64,000 nucleotides of DNA from NCBI GenBank assembly GCA_963765555.1, contig CAVXWX010000006.1:1-64000 (forward strand), read 5' to 3'. Under the pieces are notes generated by a model. The model had not been told where the DNA came from. It ran no database searches and was given only the letters and a program-made list of their open reading frames with translations. The position numbers and the translations under genes were made by a program. Position 1 is the stretch's first letter. Each line of letters opens with the position of its first letter. Positions 1 to 9,010 of this stretch are shown here, in pieces. This DNA comes from JL08 sp963765555 (lineage in GTDB: Bacteria > Pseudomonadota > Alphaproteobacteria > Rhodobacterales > Rhodobacteraceae).

Positions 1-92
1 CGCAGTGTGTTGCAGCGTGCAACAGCAGCCATAAAAACAAGGGGTTTCAGTGGTTCAGTGCTAAACGCTGCAAGACGGTACTGGACACCAAG

Positions 93-124
93 GGTTGCCT
101 AATTCGCTTCTAGGCAACCTTTTT
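93..124 (+). terminator. Rho-independent terminator
   Basis: A perfect 9-bp stem (GGTTGCCTA at 93-101, TAGGCAACC at 111-119) with a 9-nt loop is followed directly by five T residues. It would end plus-strand transcription entering from a gene left of the window. I recognise no gene in bases 1-92; they contain a small inverted repeat, TGTTGC/GCAACA, near the left edge. Confidence 0.75.
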
Positions 125-263
125 GCTTGCCAAGATCAAGAGGTCCGGATAGTGGGGGCAAGACCCTGCTGGACCAAGCCAAGGCGGGGCAATAAACAGG
201 GCGCGGGATGCAGCAACATCCCAACGCCCCTAATCACCGCAAGGCCACAGGAGGGCCATCGCA

Positions 264-1555
264 ATGACTACAAACCAGATACCAACCGAATTCACCTTTT
301 CCAAGGCAACACTGAACGCGGCCTGCGCGACGTTTGAAAACGATCGGAACATCACCCTGCGCGACACGCACACACGCGGCCTGATCCTGCGCAAGCAAGC
401 GAAGGACTGGCACTTTGGCATTCTGCGCAAGATCAACAGCAAGGTGCATCGTGTCACGATCGAACCCTACACCGCCACAAGCGACCTGACCCACATCCGG
501 ACAACAGCGGCGCGCATCATGCTGGACATCCCGCAGCGGCACCTATGCCCCCGCCAAGGCGCGCGCCGCCGTGGCCCAGATCGCAACCGACGCCAAGGGG
601 ATGTCATTGGCCGAGGCACTGGCCCTGCATCTGCGCGTCAATCCGCAACTGCGAGACGGCACCCGCGAACGTATGCCCGCGCCCTCTTGTGGCTGACCAA
701 CACAGCGCCCGATCGCGCCGATGGCCGCGCCGACATTGAAGGCACGGCAGCCCGCTGCACGCTGCCGATCGCGGGCCTGACAACCGACACCGTGCGCGCC
801 GCTTACGATCGACTGTGCAACGCGGGCAAGGTGGCAAGCGGCAACTCCATGCTGCGCAGCTTGCGGGCGATCTGGAACACATGGGCCGACGAAACCGACT
901 CTGATGGCCGCAACCCGATCACCCGCATCACAGCCAAGCGGGGCCGCGTTCAGAAGGTGGCACCACGCACAGGCGCAATCGCCCCTGACGCGCAGGGTCT
1001 TGGTTTGCTGCCATGGAAACACAAGCCCGCAACAGCGCCACGTATTCAACCGCCCGCGCCTGCCAAGTGATCTTTTTGACGGGGATGCGGCGCAACGAGG
1101 TACTGGGCCTGACATGGGACGACATTGACCTTGATGCTCTTGTCATCACCGTGCCAGCCGATCGCATGAAAGCAGGGATCGCCCTGACCCGCCCTATCAC
1201 CCGCGAACTTGAACGGGTGTTGCGGGCGCAGCTTGAAATGCGGCGTAGTGACTGGGTGTTTCCAGCGGCGCGCGGCGCGGGGTGCGTCACGGACACCCGC
1301 AAAACACTGGCCAAGGCGCAGCCCGCCATTACAAACCACGATCTGCGGCGCGGCTTCATTGTGGCGGGCGCACTGGCAGGCGTCCCGGAAGTGGCCGTTA
1401 AAATGCTTGTCGGGCACTCAACCACCGACATCACGCAAACCTATGCCCGTGCGATCGGGACCGAATTGCCGGAACTGGCCCAGCGCATTGAGAACCAGTT
1501 GTTGCGCGGGGTGGCACTATCAGCTTTTCGCACACCGTCGCTACAGGTCCGATGA
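264..1555 (+). pseudogene. Tyrosine-type site-specific integrase, frameshifted
   Basis: This is a phage or island integrase (tyrosine recombinase) read in three segments joined by single-base shifts. The start ATG has an AGGAGGG ribosome site 8 nt upstream. The first shift is near 530: removing one C from a CCC run restores the frame. The second is near 670 and the third near 990; each fits one missing base. The C-terminal catalytic part (1013-1555) is clear: TGMRRNEVLGL carries the first arginine, HDLRR the His-x-x-Arg pair, and LVGHSTTDITQTYAR the second His and the nucleophilic tyrosine. The N-terminal SAM-like core-binding domain lies in the middle segment. Total length fits a normal integrase of about 430 residues. 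It is followed by a small gene and an AlpA/Xis-like gene, the usual layout of an integrative element. Either it is decayed or the sequence contains indel errors. Confidence 0.82.
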
Positions 1556-1580
1556 GGAACCAGACCCGATTGACGCCGAG

Positions 1581-1895
1581 ATGGTCAGTCGCGGACGGGC
1601 GCAGGTAAAGCCACAGGCCGACGGCAGCTTTCTGATTGTAGACACACCCGACATGAACGGCAGCACGCTGGCGGCAGAACTGATGCGCGTCCTGATTGCC
1701 AAGGAACAGGCGAACAGACGGCGCGGCGGCGCACTGACCGAACGCGGCGAAATAACCCGCAGGGCCGTGAAGCTTTCTCTGCGCCTGCAACGGATGGGTC
1801 ACGACATGCCCAAGGCGCGCGAAATGGCGGCGCGAAAGTACGGACGGAATGCCAATGCCGTGGGGCGCGCAGAAAGAAAGCTGCGTACCGAGTAA
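1581..1895 (+). CDS. Hypothetical protein of the integrative element
   Basis: About 104 residues, rich in Arg, Ala and Glu, with no recognised domain. The C-terminal half (ERGEITRRAVKLSLRLQRMG, then a KAREMAARKYGRNANAV stretch) looks helical and basic, which suggests nucleic-acid binding, but that is inference. It lies 25 nt after the integrase stop on the same strand. The start is uncertain: a GAGGAA sequence at 1554-1559 would suit a non-ATG start slightly upstream of the ATG chosen here. The stop codon lies inside the first of three direct repeats. Confidence 0.55.
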   Translation: MVSRGRAQVKPQADGSFLIVDTPDMNGSTLAAELMRVLIAKEQANRRRGGALTERGEITRRAVKLSLRLQRMGHDMPKAREMAARKYGRNANAVGRAERKLRTE

Positions 1896-1941
1896 CTAGG
1901 TTCAAAGTACCGAGTAACTAAAGTACGGTACCGAGTAACCA
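1885..1941 (+). repeat. Three 14-bp direct repeats upstream of the Xis/AlpA-like gene
   Basis: GTACCGAGTAACTA occurs at 1885-1898 and 1907-1920, and as GTACCGAGTAACCA at 1928-1941. Start-to-start distances are 22 and 21 bp, about two helical turns, so a protein could bind all three on one face of the DNA. A TTGACA -35-like hexamer (1948-1953) begins 7 bp after the last repeat, with no good -10 match. The layout resembles excisionase or activator sites, or iterons. The downstream gene encodes a small AlpA/Xis-type DNA-binding protein, a natural candidate to bind them. Confidence 0.75.
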
Positions 1942-2022
1942 AGTGTTTTGACAGGGTTTTTTCGGTCTGCTAGGCCTGTTCCTGTAACCCCCTAGATGAG
2001 GGCAAACGGGAAGGAAAATAGC

Positions 2023-2241
2023 ATGAGTGATGACATGATCACCGTCGTAAAGCGCCGCCCGCGCAAGCGCGATGAACTGAAGGACCACCGGATCGCAGGC
2101 AAAGTGTATTGCCTGAGCGAGGCGCAAAAGGCCGCGCAGCTTAACGTGTCCGCAAGCTTTCTACAGAAAGAGCGCCTGCGCGAAAATCCAAGCATCGACT
2201 TCGCGCGCTTCGGGCGCGTGATCCGCTACGCTGTAGACTAA
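2023..2241 (+). CDS. AlpA/Xis-like small DNA-binding protein
   Basis: A 72-residue basic protein with a helix-turn-helix of the excisionase/AlpA type. The region YCLSEAQKAAQLNVSASFLQ matches a recognition fold in which a conserved tyrosine and leucine lead into the helix pair, and IDFARFGRVIRYAVD matches the wing that ends such proteins. The ATG at 2023 is chosen over one at 1996 because an AAGGAAA ribosome site lies 7 nt upstream. Such proteins regulate excision or integrase expression in islands and satellite phages. It sits between the integrase and the primase-like gene, directly downstream of three direct repeats it may bind. Confidence 0.65.
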   Translation: MSDDMITVVKRRPRKRDELKDHRIAGKVYCLSEAQKAAQLNVSASFLQKERLRENPSIDFARFGRVIRYAVD

Positions 2242-2429
2242 AACCCCCAGACATTGCCGACCTTAAAAACCGCGCCAGCGGACGGGCGAAGCTTTGTCTG
2301 GAAACCACAAACTTCGGGGGCCGCATTTCAAACACGGCCCCCTAGCAAAGCAAGAAACGCGATGTGGTGTGCGTCCCTCTGGTGCGACGATACCGCAACG
2401 CCCCATTCGAGGCAAGAAAGCGGCGCACA

Positions 2430-3090
2430 ATGGCCAAGACATCGAAAATCCAAGTCGGGCTTTTCACGCACGCCCACCCGACAGCCCCAGCCGCTGGCAA
2501 ATATTTCAACGATGACACCAAATGGACAGTCGGAACGCTCACCCGCAGCAATTACGAAACGGCAGGATTCGAAAGCTTGGCGCAATTCGCCGACTGGATA
2601 CGCAACACGGCGCTGCCTAGCCAACACCTGACACAGGGCATTGCGACACATCCAAGGGCCGTTTGCGTTTCACAGGCCGATCGCGAGAGCGAACCCGAAA
2701 CAGAACGGCCCGTCATTTGCCGCACGAACAATGACCTGCCCCTGCCAGACGGCGCGGGGCTGATGTGTATCGACACCGACAGCGCTGGCGCACCCATTAC
2801 ATTCGACCAAGTCTGGAATGCGTTATGCGCCGCCTGCCCCGAGTTGGTGATGCACACCTGCGTTCACACCACATCCAGCGGCAGCAACGTGATCAGGAAC
2901 GGCCACAGCACAGGCACCCGTGGCATCCATACGTTCTACCACGTCAAGAACGCCACAGACATTCCGCGCGCGCTGGAGGCGCTGCACGTCCGCCTGTGTC
3001 TGGCGGGACACGCGCGGCACAAGCTGAGTTCGTCGGGTGCCTTTCTGGCCCGCTCTTTCGTCGATCAGGCTTTGCGGGTGGGCGACCGAT
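2430..3090 (+). pseudogene. Primase-like replication protein, 5' part only
   Basis: The N-terminal about 220 residues of a primase/replication protein of the archaeo-eukaryotic primase type found on islands, phage satellites and plasmids. The supporting pattern is a metal-binding-like D-x-D within MCIDTDSAG, then HTTSSGSN, then a G-IHTFYHVKNATDIPRALE segment, then a GHARHKLSSSGAFLARSFVD segment. The family normally continues into a helicase domain, which is absent. From about 3085 the sequence instead reads as a terminase C-terminus in another frame. The ATG at 2430 begins MAKTSKIQVG. The native product is truncated and probably non-functional. The family call rests on motif order by eye. Confidence 0.55.
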
Positions 3091-3634
3091 CGCGTCTGGA
3101 CGGGCAATGCCAGCGTGGCCAGCGCGCTGAATGACTTTGAGAAAGACGGCGATCTGATCCGCTGCGCCGGCGGGGATGACGTCGGTGGCATCATCAAGCT
3201 CTTGCTTGACGTGCGCGCCGCCGGAAAGCTGCGCGCGGTTGGTATCGATCCGCAGGGCGCGCACGAACTGGCGGACGCTCTTGGCGCATTGGGGGATGAT
3301 TTTCTTGTTTGTGACGATCCCGACGAAATCCGGATATGGTGGTCAAACGCCGCCGTTCTCGGGCGTGGGCCAGTCCGCGTATCGCTTGGCCCCTGCTGTT
3401 CGATCGCTTGAAAGGCAGGCGGAACAACGTCGGCTGAAGTTTTGCAATCAGCGTTTGCTGTTGTGGGCGCTGGGCAATGTGACGATCGAACGGCGCGGTG
3501 CGGCTGACGCGATTTCGCGGGACGTGACGCACCACAAGATTGACCCGATCGCCGCCCTCTTGGATGCCTGCATCGTGCATCTTGCCACGCCCTACAACCC
3601 TGACGCATTCGACGTCGGATGTATGGTCGGGTGA
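3085..3634 (+). pseudogene. Phage terminase large subunit, C-terminal fragment, frameshifted
   Basis: Two overlapping frames together give the C-terminal nuclease part of a YmfN/HK97-type large terminase. The first piece reads LNDFEKDGDLIRC, then KLRAVGIDPQGAHELADAL. After a frame change near 3375, the second reads GQSAYRLAPAVRSLERQ, then LLLWALGNVTIERRGAADAI, then KIDPIAALLDACI. The VGxDP motif, the Q-x-x-x-RL-PA motif and the KIDPI-AL ending are characteristic. The ATPase half is missing; in its place lies the primase-like 5' part, so the locus looks like a deletion fusion. The HNH gene follows 5 bp downstream. Confidence 0.65.
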
Positions 3635-3639
3635 CCGGA

Positions 3640-4071
3640 ATGGCCAAGGGGAAAACAGGCCTGAGACTGGCCAAGGTGGGGCATAAGAACATGCGCCAGA
3701 AAATGCGTCCGATTAACTTGGAGCCTGTTGTGTCAGGCCCGAGGGCCGAGCGAGCCGAAATGTACAAAAGCAAACGCTGGGACGGCGTGCGCCGCAGGCA
3801 CTTGCACCACGAGCCGTTTTGTGCCGTTTGTAGGCGCAAGGGCGGGCATGTGGATCACCTGCTAGGGCACGGCGACGGCGTGGTCGAGGCGGCGCGCATG
3901 GCGGGCTTACCCGTGGTGCCGAACGACTGGCGGGCGCGGTTTTGGTCGGGGCCGTTTGTCACCTTGTGCCACGCGTGCCACAGCACAAAGACGACCAAAG
4001 AAAAAAACGGGCGGTTGCTGGATTGGATTGCCGACTGGCGGGCGGGCACGTTGCGGGAGCAACAGCGATGA
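3640..4071 (+). CDS. HNH endonuclease
   Basis: A 143-residue basic protein with a C-terminal HNH fold. CAVC and a later CHAC form a two-CxxC zinc pair, HVDHL supplies the catalytic histidines, and CHSTKTTKEKNG supplies the final H and N/K region. Such small HNH proteins sit beside terminase genes in tailed phages and their satellites and aid DNA cleavage and packaging. Here it follows the terminase fragment and overlaps the next ORF by ATGA (4068-4071). The start at ATG 3640 is preferred; an ATG at 3619 lies inside the upstream reading frame. Confidence 0.75.
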   Translation: MAKGKTGLRLAKVGHKNMRQKMRPINLEPVVSGPRAERAEMYKSKRWDGVRRRHLHHEPFCAVCRRKGGHVDHLLGHGDGVVEAARMAGLPVVPNDWRARFWSGPFVTLCHACHSTKTTKEKNGRLLDWIADWRAGTLREQQR

Positions 4072-4394
4072 TCCGCGTTTTTCTTTCGAAAGCCCTTGGG
4101 ATGGTGGTGTCATTTGTGGACGGCTCCGTTTTTGCAAGGGTTGGCCGCGCTGGATGGCGCTGGTTTACCGAATTCCCAACCCGGGACGCGGTCCCCGATG
4201 ATGCCGAGGAAACTCCTAGCTGCCAGACGAATTGTCTGAGTGCACTGTTTGAGATAGGCACGCGGGCACCCTTTCTGGACTTGGCATATTGTGGCAGCCG
4301 AAGCGCCGACCACGGACGGAAGCTGCACCCAGGTGCGGGACACCGACCGGTCGCCAAAGCAATCGGTAAGGCACTTCTAAAACAAAGAAGTTAA
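4068..4394 (+). CDS. Hypothetical ORF running into an IS remnant
   Basis: This starts with an ATGA overlap with the HNH gene, which suggests translational coupling and a real start. Only about the first 58 codons (MIRVFLSKALGMVVSFVDGS onward) lie outside the IS6-type remnant whose terminal-repeat-like sequence begins at 4242. The rest of the frame is probably IS-derived. I recognise no domain. It is most likely a gene truncated by IS insertion. Confidence 0.3.
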   Translation: MIRVFLSKALGMVVSFVDGSVFARVGRAGWRWFTEFPTRDAVPDDAEETPSCQTNCLSALFEIGTRAPFLDLAYCGSRSADHGRKLHPGAGHRPVAKAIGKALLKQRS

Positions 4395-4830
4395 ACTCAG
4401 ACCCTGACCCACAGTCAAAAGATTTGGCAGGATTGTTTTTGCCACAATGCTCTTCTTGACAACAAACGCCCTGTTTCATAAGGAATTTCAATGCTGCTTT
4501 GCAGTCACGGCGCTTTGTTACATAGCTTTCGAGAACTTCAACCTCGTGATCCACGGTGCGTCACAGGTAATTTATTTCGCCATTGATCTTCTCAAAAACC
4601 TCGTCCAAGTGCCACTGCCCGCTCGAACAGGAGCCCATGCGGCCGACCCGGTATCTGCGGATATTTTTGCCGCGTACATTGGACCAAATCTGTTCCACCA
4701 AAACTGAACCGTTTAGTGGCTGATCTCGATGCCGCGTTCGTGCAGGAGGTCTTCGACGTTTCGAAGCGAAAGCGGGAAACGAACATACATCATGACCGCA
4801 ACGGCGTCGACTGGCACTACATCGAGCCAG
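4242..4830 (-). mobile_element. IS6-family element remnant (degenerate transposase)
   Basis: On the minus strand, broken frames match an IS6/IS26-type transposase in order. An NVEDLLHERGIEISH-like stretch leads to a tryptophan-rich WWNRFGP region, then YRVGRMGSC, then WHLDEVFEKINGEINYLWR, then VDHEVEVLESYVTKRRD, then KAALKFLMKQ. These include the DDE-domain LDEVF and VDHEGEVLE-type motifs. The sequence at 4242-4258 (GCACTGTTTGAGATAGG) resembles the GGCACTGTTGCAAATAGG end of this family. Frameshifts and loss of the C-terminus make it inactive. Confidence 0.72.
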
Positions 4831-5017
4831 GAAAGCCATGCAGAATGGCTTCATCGAGTCGTTCAACGGCAGCTTCCGGGACGAGCTCTTGAACGAGAAC
4901 TTGTTTACTCAACGCTGGCCGAAAGCTGAGCATCAGCGCAAGGATTACAACGACACAGACCCCACTCATCGCTCGGCAATCCAAACCCCCGCGCAAGCGC
5001 GCCGAACGCTGAGCTAA
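4791..5017 (+). mobile_element. IS3-family orfB 3' fragment
   Basis: Plus-strand frames (one single-base shift near 4840) give the C-terminal end of an IS3-family orfB integrase: NGVDWHYIEPGKP, then MQNGFIESFNGSFRDELLNE, then a shortened tail DYNDTDPTHRSAIQTPAQAR ending at TAA. The FIESFNG segment carries the last acidic residue of the DDE triad. The rest of the element is missing; its 5' side abuts the IS6 remnant. Bases 5018-5321 have no gene that I recognise and probably hold the ends of this IS and of the following IS110-type element. Confidence 0.75.
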
Positions 5018-5321
5018 ATGAGGGCTCTGCGCCCGACCCGCTTGCCCAAACCGAAGCTGACGATTACGAAAACCAGAACCGCAGCCTCTCGTTATGAATG
5101 AGGGAGCCTCGGGGGAAGGTCAATACAGCCAGACTACAAGACCGCCCTGCCTGGCTCAAGTCGGTTCCCTCTGATGTTGTGGACGGCTCCACCCGAACGG
5201 CATGGCATTGTGCCATGCTGGTGCTGTTTGCGACCAACAGAGAGAAGGAGCCAATGGTATGGACCCCGCCACCTTCGATCGGCGACCCTTAGAGTATCAA
5301 TTTAGGGAAAGGAGAAATATC

Positions 5322-6250
5322 ATGCAAATTGTGCGAATTGGTTTGGACTTGGCGAAGAACGTCTTTGAGGTCCACGATGTGGATGTTCAGGACAAGGCGG
5401 TTCTGCGAAAGACATTGCGGCGGGATGCCGTAATCCAGTTCTTGCAGATTTGCCACTTGTATTGTTGGAATGGAGGCCTGCAGTGGATCGCATTACTGGG
5501 CAAAGGTACTTGGCCGACCTTGGACACGAGGTTCGCTTGATCTCACCGCAGTTTGTGACGCCATATGTCAAATCCAACAAGAACGACCGGAACGATGCCG
5601 AGGCGATTTGCGAGGCGATCGGCAGGCCGCCATGCGCTCGTGCCACCGAAATCGTCAGAACAGCTCGAGATACAGGCGGTTCATCGTATCCGCCAGAGAC
5701 TGGTGTCTGATCGGACACGGCTGGTGAACCAGATCCGAGGATTGTTGGCGGAGCATGGTCTGGTGATCGCCCGCGATATCTCGCGCCTCAGACATGCCCT
5801 CGGGCAGATTGCAGATGGGGCTGACAACAAGCTCGGGGCACATGATCCAGGAGCTGGTTCGCGACGTGCGCGAAGAACTCAGTGAACTAGATCAACGCAT
5901 TGCCGTTTACAATAAGCCTCCGAGATAAAGCGCATCCGAGATCTCTTTCGGTCGAACGAGATATGCCAACGCATTGGAAAATTGAGGGATCAGCCCAATA
6001 ACTGCTTCGGCGCTTATTGCGGCTGTCGGAGACCGCACATGCTTCAAGAACGGGAGGCAGTTTGCAGCATGGCTCGGGCTCGTTCCCAAACAGCGATCAA
6101 GTGGCGGTAAATCCGCCTGTTTGGGATCAGCAAGCGCGGTGATCGATACTTGCGAACCTTAATGATCCATGGTGCCCTCACCGTTCTTGGAAAGGCGATG
6201 GCAAGACCGATGCCAGAAGTCTTTGGATCGGAAGGATGTGCACCCGACGA
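5322..6250 (+). mobile_element. IS110-family transposase, multiply frameshifted
   Basis: The start MQIVRIGLDLAKNVFEVH carries the first aspartate of the DEDD (RuvC-like) domain and has a strong AAAGGAGA ribosome site. Homology continues across several frames: GHEVRLISPQFVTPYVKSN, then KNDRNDAEAICEAIGRP, then QAVHRIRQRLVSDRTRLVNQ, then LLAEHGLVIARDISRLR. It ends with the C-terminal IS110 block RLFGISKRGDRYLRTLMIHG. At least four frame changes and an internal stop near 6110 make it non-functional. IS110 elements lack long terminal repeats, so the edges are approximate. Confidence 0.78.
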
Positions 6251-6341
6251 CATCCTAGAGCGCCTTGCGTCTGATCGGATTCGGGATTCCATTTGGCTTG
6301 AACCGTGATTCCTTGTTTGGAAACAAACAAAGGCGGTCAAT

Positions 6342-6653
6342 ATGGGCAAACCTCATCCAAAGGAGCTTCGTGAGCGCGTTGTGGCGCATGTCGAGGCTCG
6401 CAATACGCATCACTCCGCGGCGGCGCGGTTCGACGTATCGATCAAATTCGTTAATGACATGGTCAAGCTGAAGCGCGAGACAGGATCGCTCGCGCCGAAA
6501 CGTCAGGGCAATCCGGGCATCGGCAAACTGACGCCTCACGCAGACTGGGTGCGGGCGCAGGTAGAAACAAGAGGCGAGATCACGCTCGAGGAGATGGCCG
6601 CGCGGCTCCTCTCGGAGCGGGGCATATCTGTTGTCCCCAGTTCGGTCTGGTGA
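6342..6653 (+). mobile_element. IS630-family transposase orfA, truncated
   Basis: MGKPHPKELRERVVAHVEA begins a helix-turn-helix N-terminal domain typical of IS630 transposases. It continues with SAAARFDVSIKFVNDMVKL and a GSLAPKRQGNPGIGKLTPHA linker. The frame ends at LLSERGISVVPSSVW, where the family continues into the catalytic part. Exactly there a TGATCCTCC sequence marks the left end of another IS. The gene therefore looks interrupted by insertion of the next IS, and the DDE domain is not found in this window. Confidence 0.75.
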
Positions 6654-7190
6654 TCCTCCCCCTTTGAATTGGTCCGCCCCTATAGTTAGGAAACGGAGGA
6701 TCAAAAATGGGAATCAAACGACACAAGCCGGAAGAGATTGTCACGAAGCTGCGGCAGGTTGAGGTGCTTTGCGGCCAAGGAATGCCGCGCATTGATGCGA
6801 TCAGGCAGGTGCAGATAACCGAGCAAACGTTTTATCGTTGGCGCAAGCAATATGGCGGCATGGGAACCGACCAACTGAAGGAACTCAAACGTCTTCAGAA
6901 GGCGAATGACCGGTAGCGCAGAGCGGGGTCGGATTTGACTCTGGACAAGCTCATCCTGTCGGAAGCCGCACGGGGAAACTTCTGAGCCCCTCTCGCCGCC
7001 GGGCCTGTATAGATCACATTCGCAGCTCAATGCGATTGTCTGAGCGACGGGTGTGCAGGGTCTTGGGCCAACACCGATCCACTCAGAGACAGTTGCCAGT
7101 GGGGTGTGCGGATGAGGCGCGCCTGGAGGCCGACATGATTGAGCTAATTGTTCCAATGCGGTTTGCCACAAGCTATGCGAAGGCATAGTT
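6651..7190 (+). mobile_element. Second IS3-family element, truncated, with orfA and orfB start
   Basis: The left end starts at TGATCCTCC (6651-6659), which recurs inverted as GGAGGATCA at 6695-6703, just before orfA. orfA begins at 6707 (MGIKRHKPEEIVTKLRQVEV), has a helix-turn-helix, and is cut by an in-frame TAG at 6914. The same frame continues with GSDLTLDKLILSEAARGNF. orfB follows: LSPSRRRACIDHIRSSMRLS, then RVCRVLGQHRSTQRQLP, then DEARLEADMIELI. It is lost after about 7190, before the catalytic core. Bases 7190-7439 contain no gene that I recognise. Confidence 0.75.
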
Positions 7191-7439
7191 GATCTCCTTG
7201 GCCAGCGGGTCAATATCGCCAGCGTCAGTGAGTGAGGACTTAAGTATCTTATGACGGGAGTTGTTGATCGGAAGGGAGCTGGGACTGGTCGGAACCGTCT
7301 GGCGACTGGACAATCACGGACGACACATTGGGTCGCGCGGCGAAAGCTTCGATTGCGGGTAGCGCAACTCTCGTTCTTTTTCAGCACCATAATTAGTTCG
7401 CAAAAACAATAAACCGTTCAAGTATGATACCGCCGAACC

Positions 7440-7934
7440 TCAGACAGCTGGAATTACTATTGGTAAAACAAAGCCCGAAAGCGCTATTGAAATACCCATC
7501 GGAAAGGTTCCGGCAGCGCGCATACTGACGAATGACGAACTTGTCCGGAACACAAGGGCGCGCAGCGATAATATGATCAATACACCAAGGATCATCGAAA
7601 CAGAAAAGACGAACGCATAAACAGAAAATGCACCGGCGGGTATAAACAGCATTAACACGGCCATCATTTTGACATCCCCACCGCCGAACAGCCGAAGCGC
7701 AAACATCACGAACCCGAATGTCAGCACGATCGTGGCCGCCGCGATACGGATGCCAATGTCTTCCAGCGTCAGCAACGGGCAAGACAGCACGAATACAACC
7801 AACGCGTACCCGACCAGCCTGTTTGGAATACGCATGAAGCAAAAGTCTTGATAGGCGACTGCGCCCAAGACCGGCCACAAAAGCAGCAAGGGGATAAGTT
7901 CAACAGCCAAACCTAAGCGACCTTTCCACCGCAA
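7440..7934 (-). CDS. tadV: Prepilin peptidase TadV/CpaA
   Basis: A 164-residue inner-membrane aspartic peptidase (A24 family) that cleaves the leader of Flp and TadE/F pseudopilins. It has the two catalytic aspartates in their usual contexts: AYQDFCFMRIPN near residue 28, and FGGGDVKMMAV near residue 87. Several hydrophobic segments are consistent with a compact integral membrane protein. Its start overlaps the end of the LuxR-type gene by 22 bp on the same strand, so the two are probably co-translated. It is the last gene of the tad cluster in the direction of transcription. Confidence 0.85.
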   Translation of the reverse strand: MRWKGRLGLAVELIPLLLLWPVLGAVAYQDFCFMRIPNRLVGYALVVFVLSCPLLTLEDIGIRIAAATIVLTFGFVMFALRLFGGGDVKMMAVLMLFIPAGAFSVYAFVFSVSMILGVLIILSLRALVFRTSSSFVSMRAAGTFPMGISIALSGFVLPIVIPAV

Positions 7935-8698
7935 GACGTGTCCGGGGATAGGGCTTCAAACGACAGGATACGGTACATCAATTCGGCGCGGTTCGATGTA
8001 TCTGTCTTGGCGTAGATGCTGCGCAAATGACTGCGCACGGTCGATGTCGAAATTCGGAGTTCGGTTTCAATGCTTTCAACCGACTTTCCGTGACTGAGTA
8101 ACAAACAGACGCGATACTCTGACCGGCTGAGTCTGGCGGGGTTTTCCATGCTCAGGATCGGAGCAACCGATGTTTTTGGCCTTCTCAGATTCTGAAGGCG
8201 CAGCACGTTGCTTGTGAAAGACCCCTTTGATCTGTTGTTCCAGGTCTGCACGAAAGTAGACCCGATCATGTTGAACAAAACGTGTTGTCTAGGCGAAAGG
8301 TGATCGTGGAAATGGAATTCCAGAAAATCGCTGGTTGTTCTGGATACAGAAAGAGGCACAATGACAAGTTCGTGCATTTTCCGCCGACGGTGGAACTCTG
8401 CCAATTGGGGATCGGGATCCAATCCAATCGTGGACTTTACCCAGATTGAACCGGGTTTGGTGCTGCCGATGAAATTGCCGAGTACCGAACGGACATAAGA
8501 CTGTTTGACTTTGTTCGGAGAGGAGTCCGAGAATTGTTTGTCATATGCGATTATGCTGGTTTTCTGGTCTGGCGATGCGGAAAGGCGTGACAGGGTGATG
8601 GCTTCGGCACCGATGCAGTCCGCCATTTCTGAGAATGCGTCGTATATCGTCGCCTGGGCGTGCAAAGCATCACACCAATGCGCAACCGCACCAATCAT
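7913..8698 (-). CDS. LuxR-family transcriptional regulator in the tad locus
   Basis: About 261 residues. The C-terminal 65 residues form a LuxR/FixJ helix-turn-helix: LSRSEYRVCLLLSHGKSVES, then LRISTSTVRSHLRSIYAKTD. The N-terminal about 180 residues could be an autoinducer-binding or GAF-like sensor domain; I cannot assign the ligand. The ATG at 8698 (MIGAVAHWCDALHAQATIYD) is preferred; a TTG at 8758 would add 20 residues. It lies between tadC and tadV and overlaps tadV by 22 bp, suggesting control of pilus or prepilin-processing genes. Bases 8759-9010 between it and the tadC stop are AT-rich and probably carry its promoter. Confidence 0.8.
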   Translation of the reverse strand: MIGAVAHWCDALHAQATIYDAFSEMADCIGAEAITLSRLSASPDQKTSIIAYDKQFSDSSPNKVKQSYVRSVLGNFIGSTKPGSIWVKSTIGLDPDPQLAEFHRRRKMHELVIVPLSVSRTTSDFLEFHFHDHLSPRQHVLFNMIGSTFVQTWNNRSKGSFTSNVLRLQNLRRPKTSVAPILSMENPARLSRSEYRVCLLLSHGKSVESIETELRISTSTVRSHLRSIYAKTDTSNRAELMYRILSFEALSPDTSCGGKVA

Positions 8699-9010
8699 TC
8701 CAGCTTCTATCGGGGGTTCATATTCTGGAGAATGTCCAGACCATTCACGTTGTCCCAAAACGGGTTCCTACTCATCAAAAAACACAAACTATTCAACGTA
8801 CATGCCCTGATGCCTCGGAGGTTTCGCCTTTTTGAAATGCGATTTTGTAACCGGTTCTGAATTTAACTTATACGCTGGCATAACTGGCGAAAAATCACCG
8901 ATACGGCAGCTTTTTCAACTCACGGTAGAAGAATGTGGCCAAGCTGTCTTAATAATCGTGAATAATTCATTAATTTGGATGTAATTGTGTCCAAACGATC
9001 ATTTCTCGAA

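Noticed and set aside
152..160. GTGGGGGCA near the integrase as a possible attachment core
   Set aside because: It is a 9-bp match to the tRNA end in the wrong orientation for direct att repeats.
2430..4071. Reading the element as a functional phage
   Set aside because: The primase and terminase are incomplete and frameshifted, and no capsid, portal or tail genes are present.
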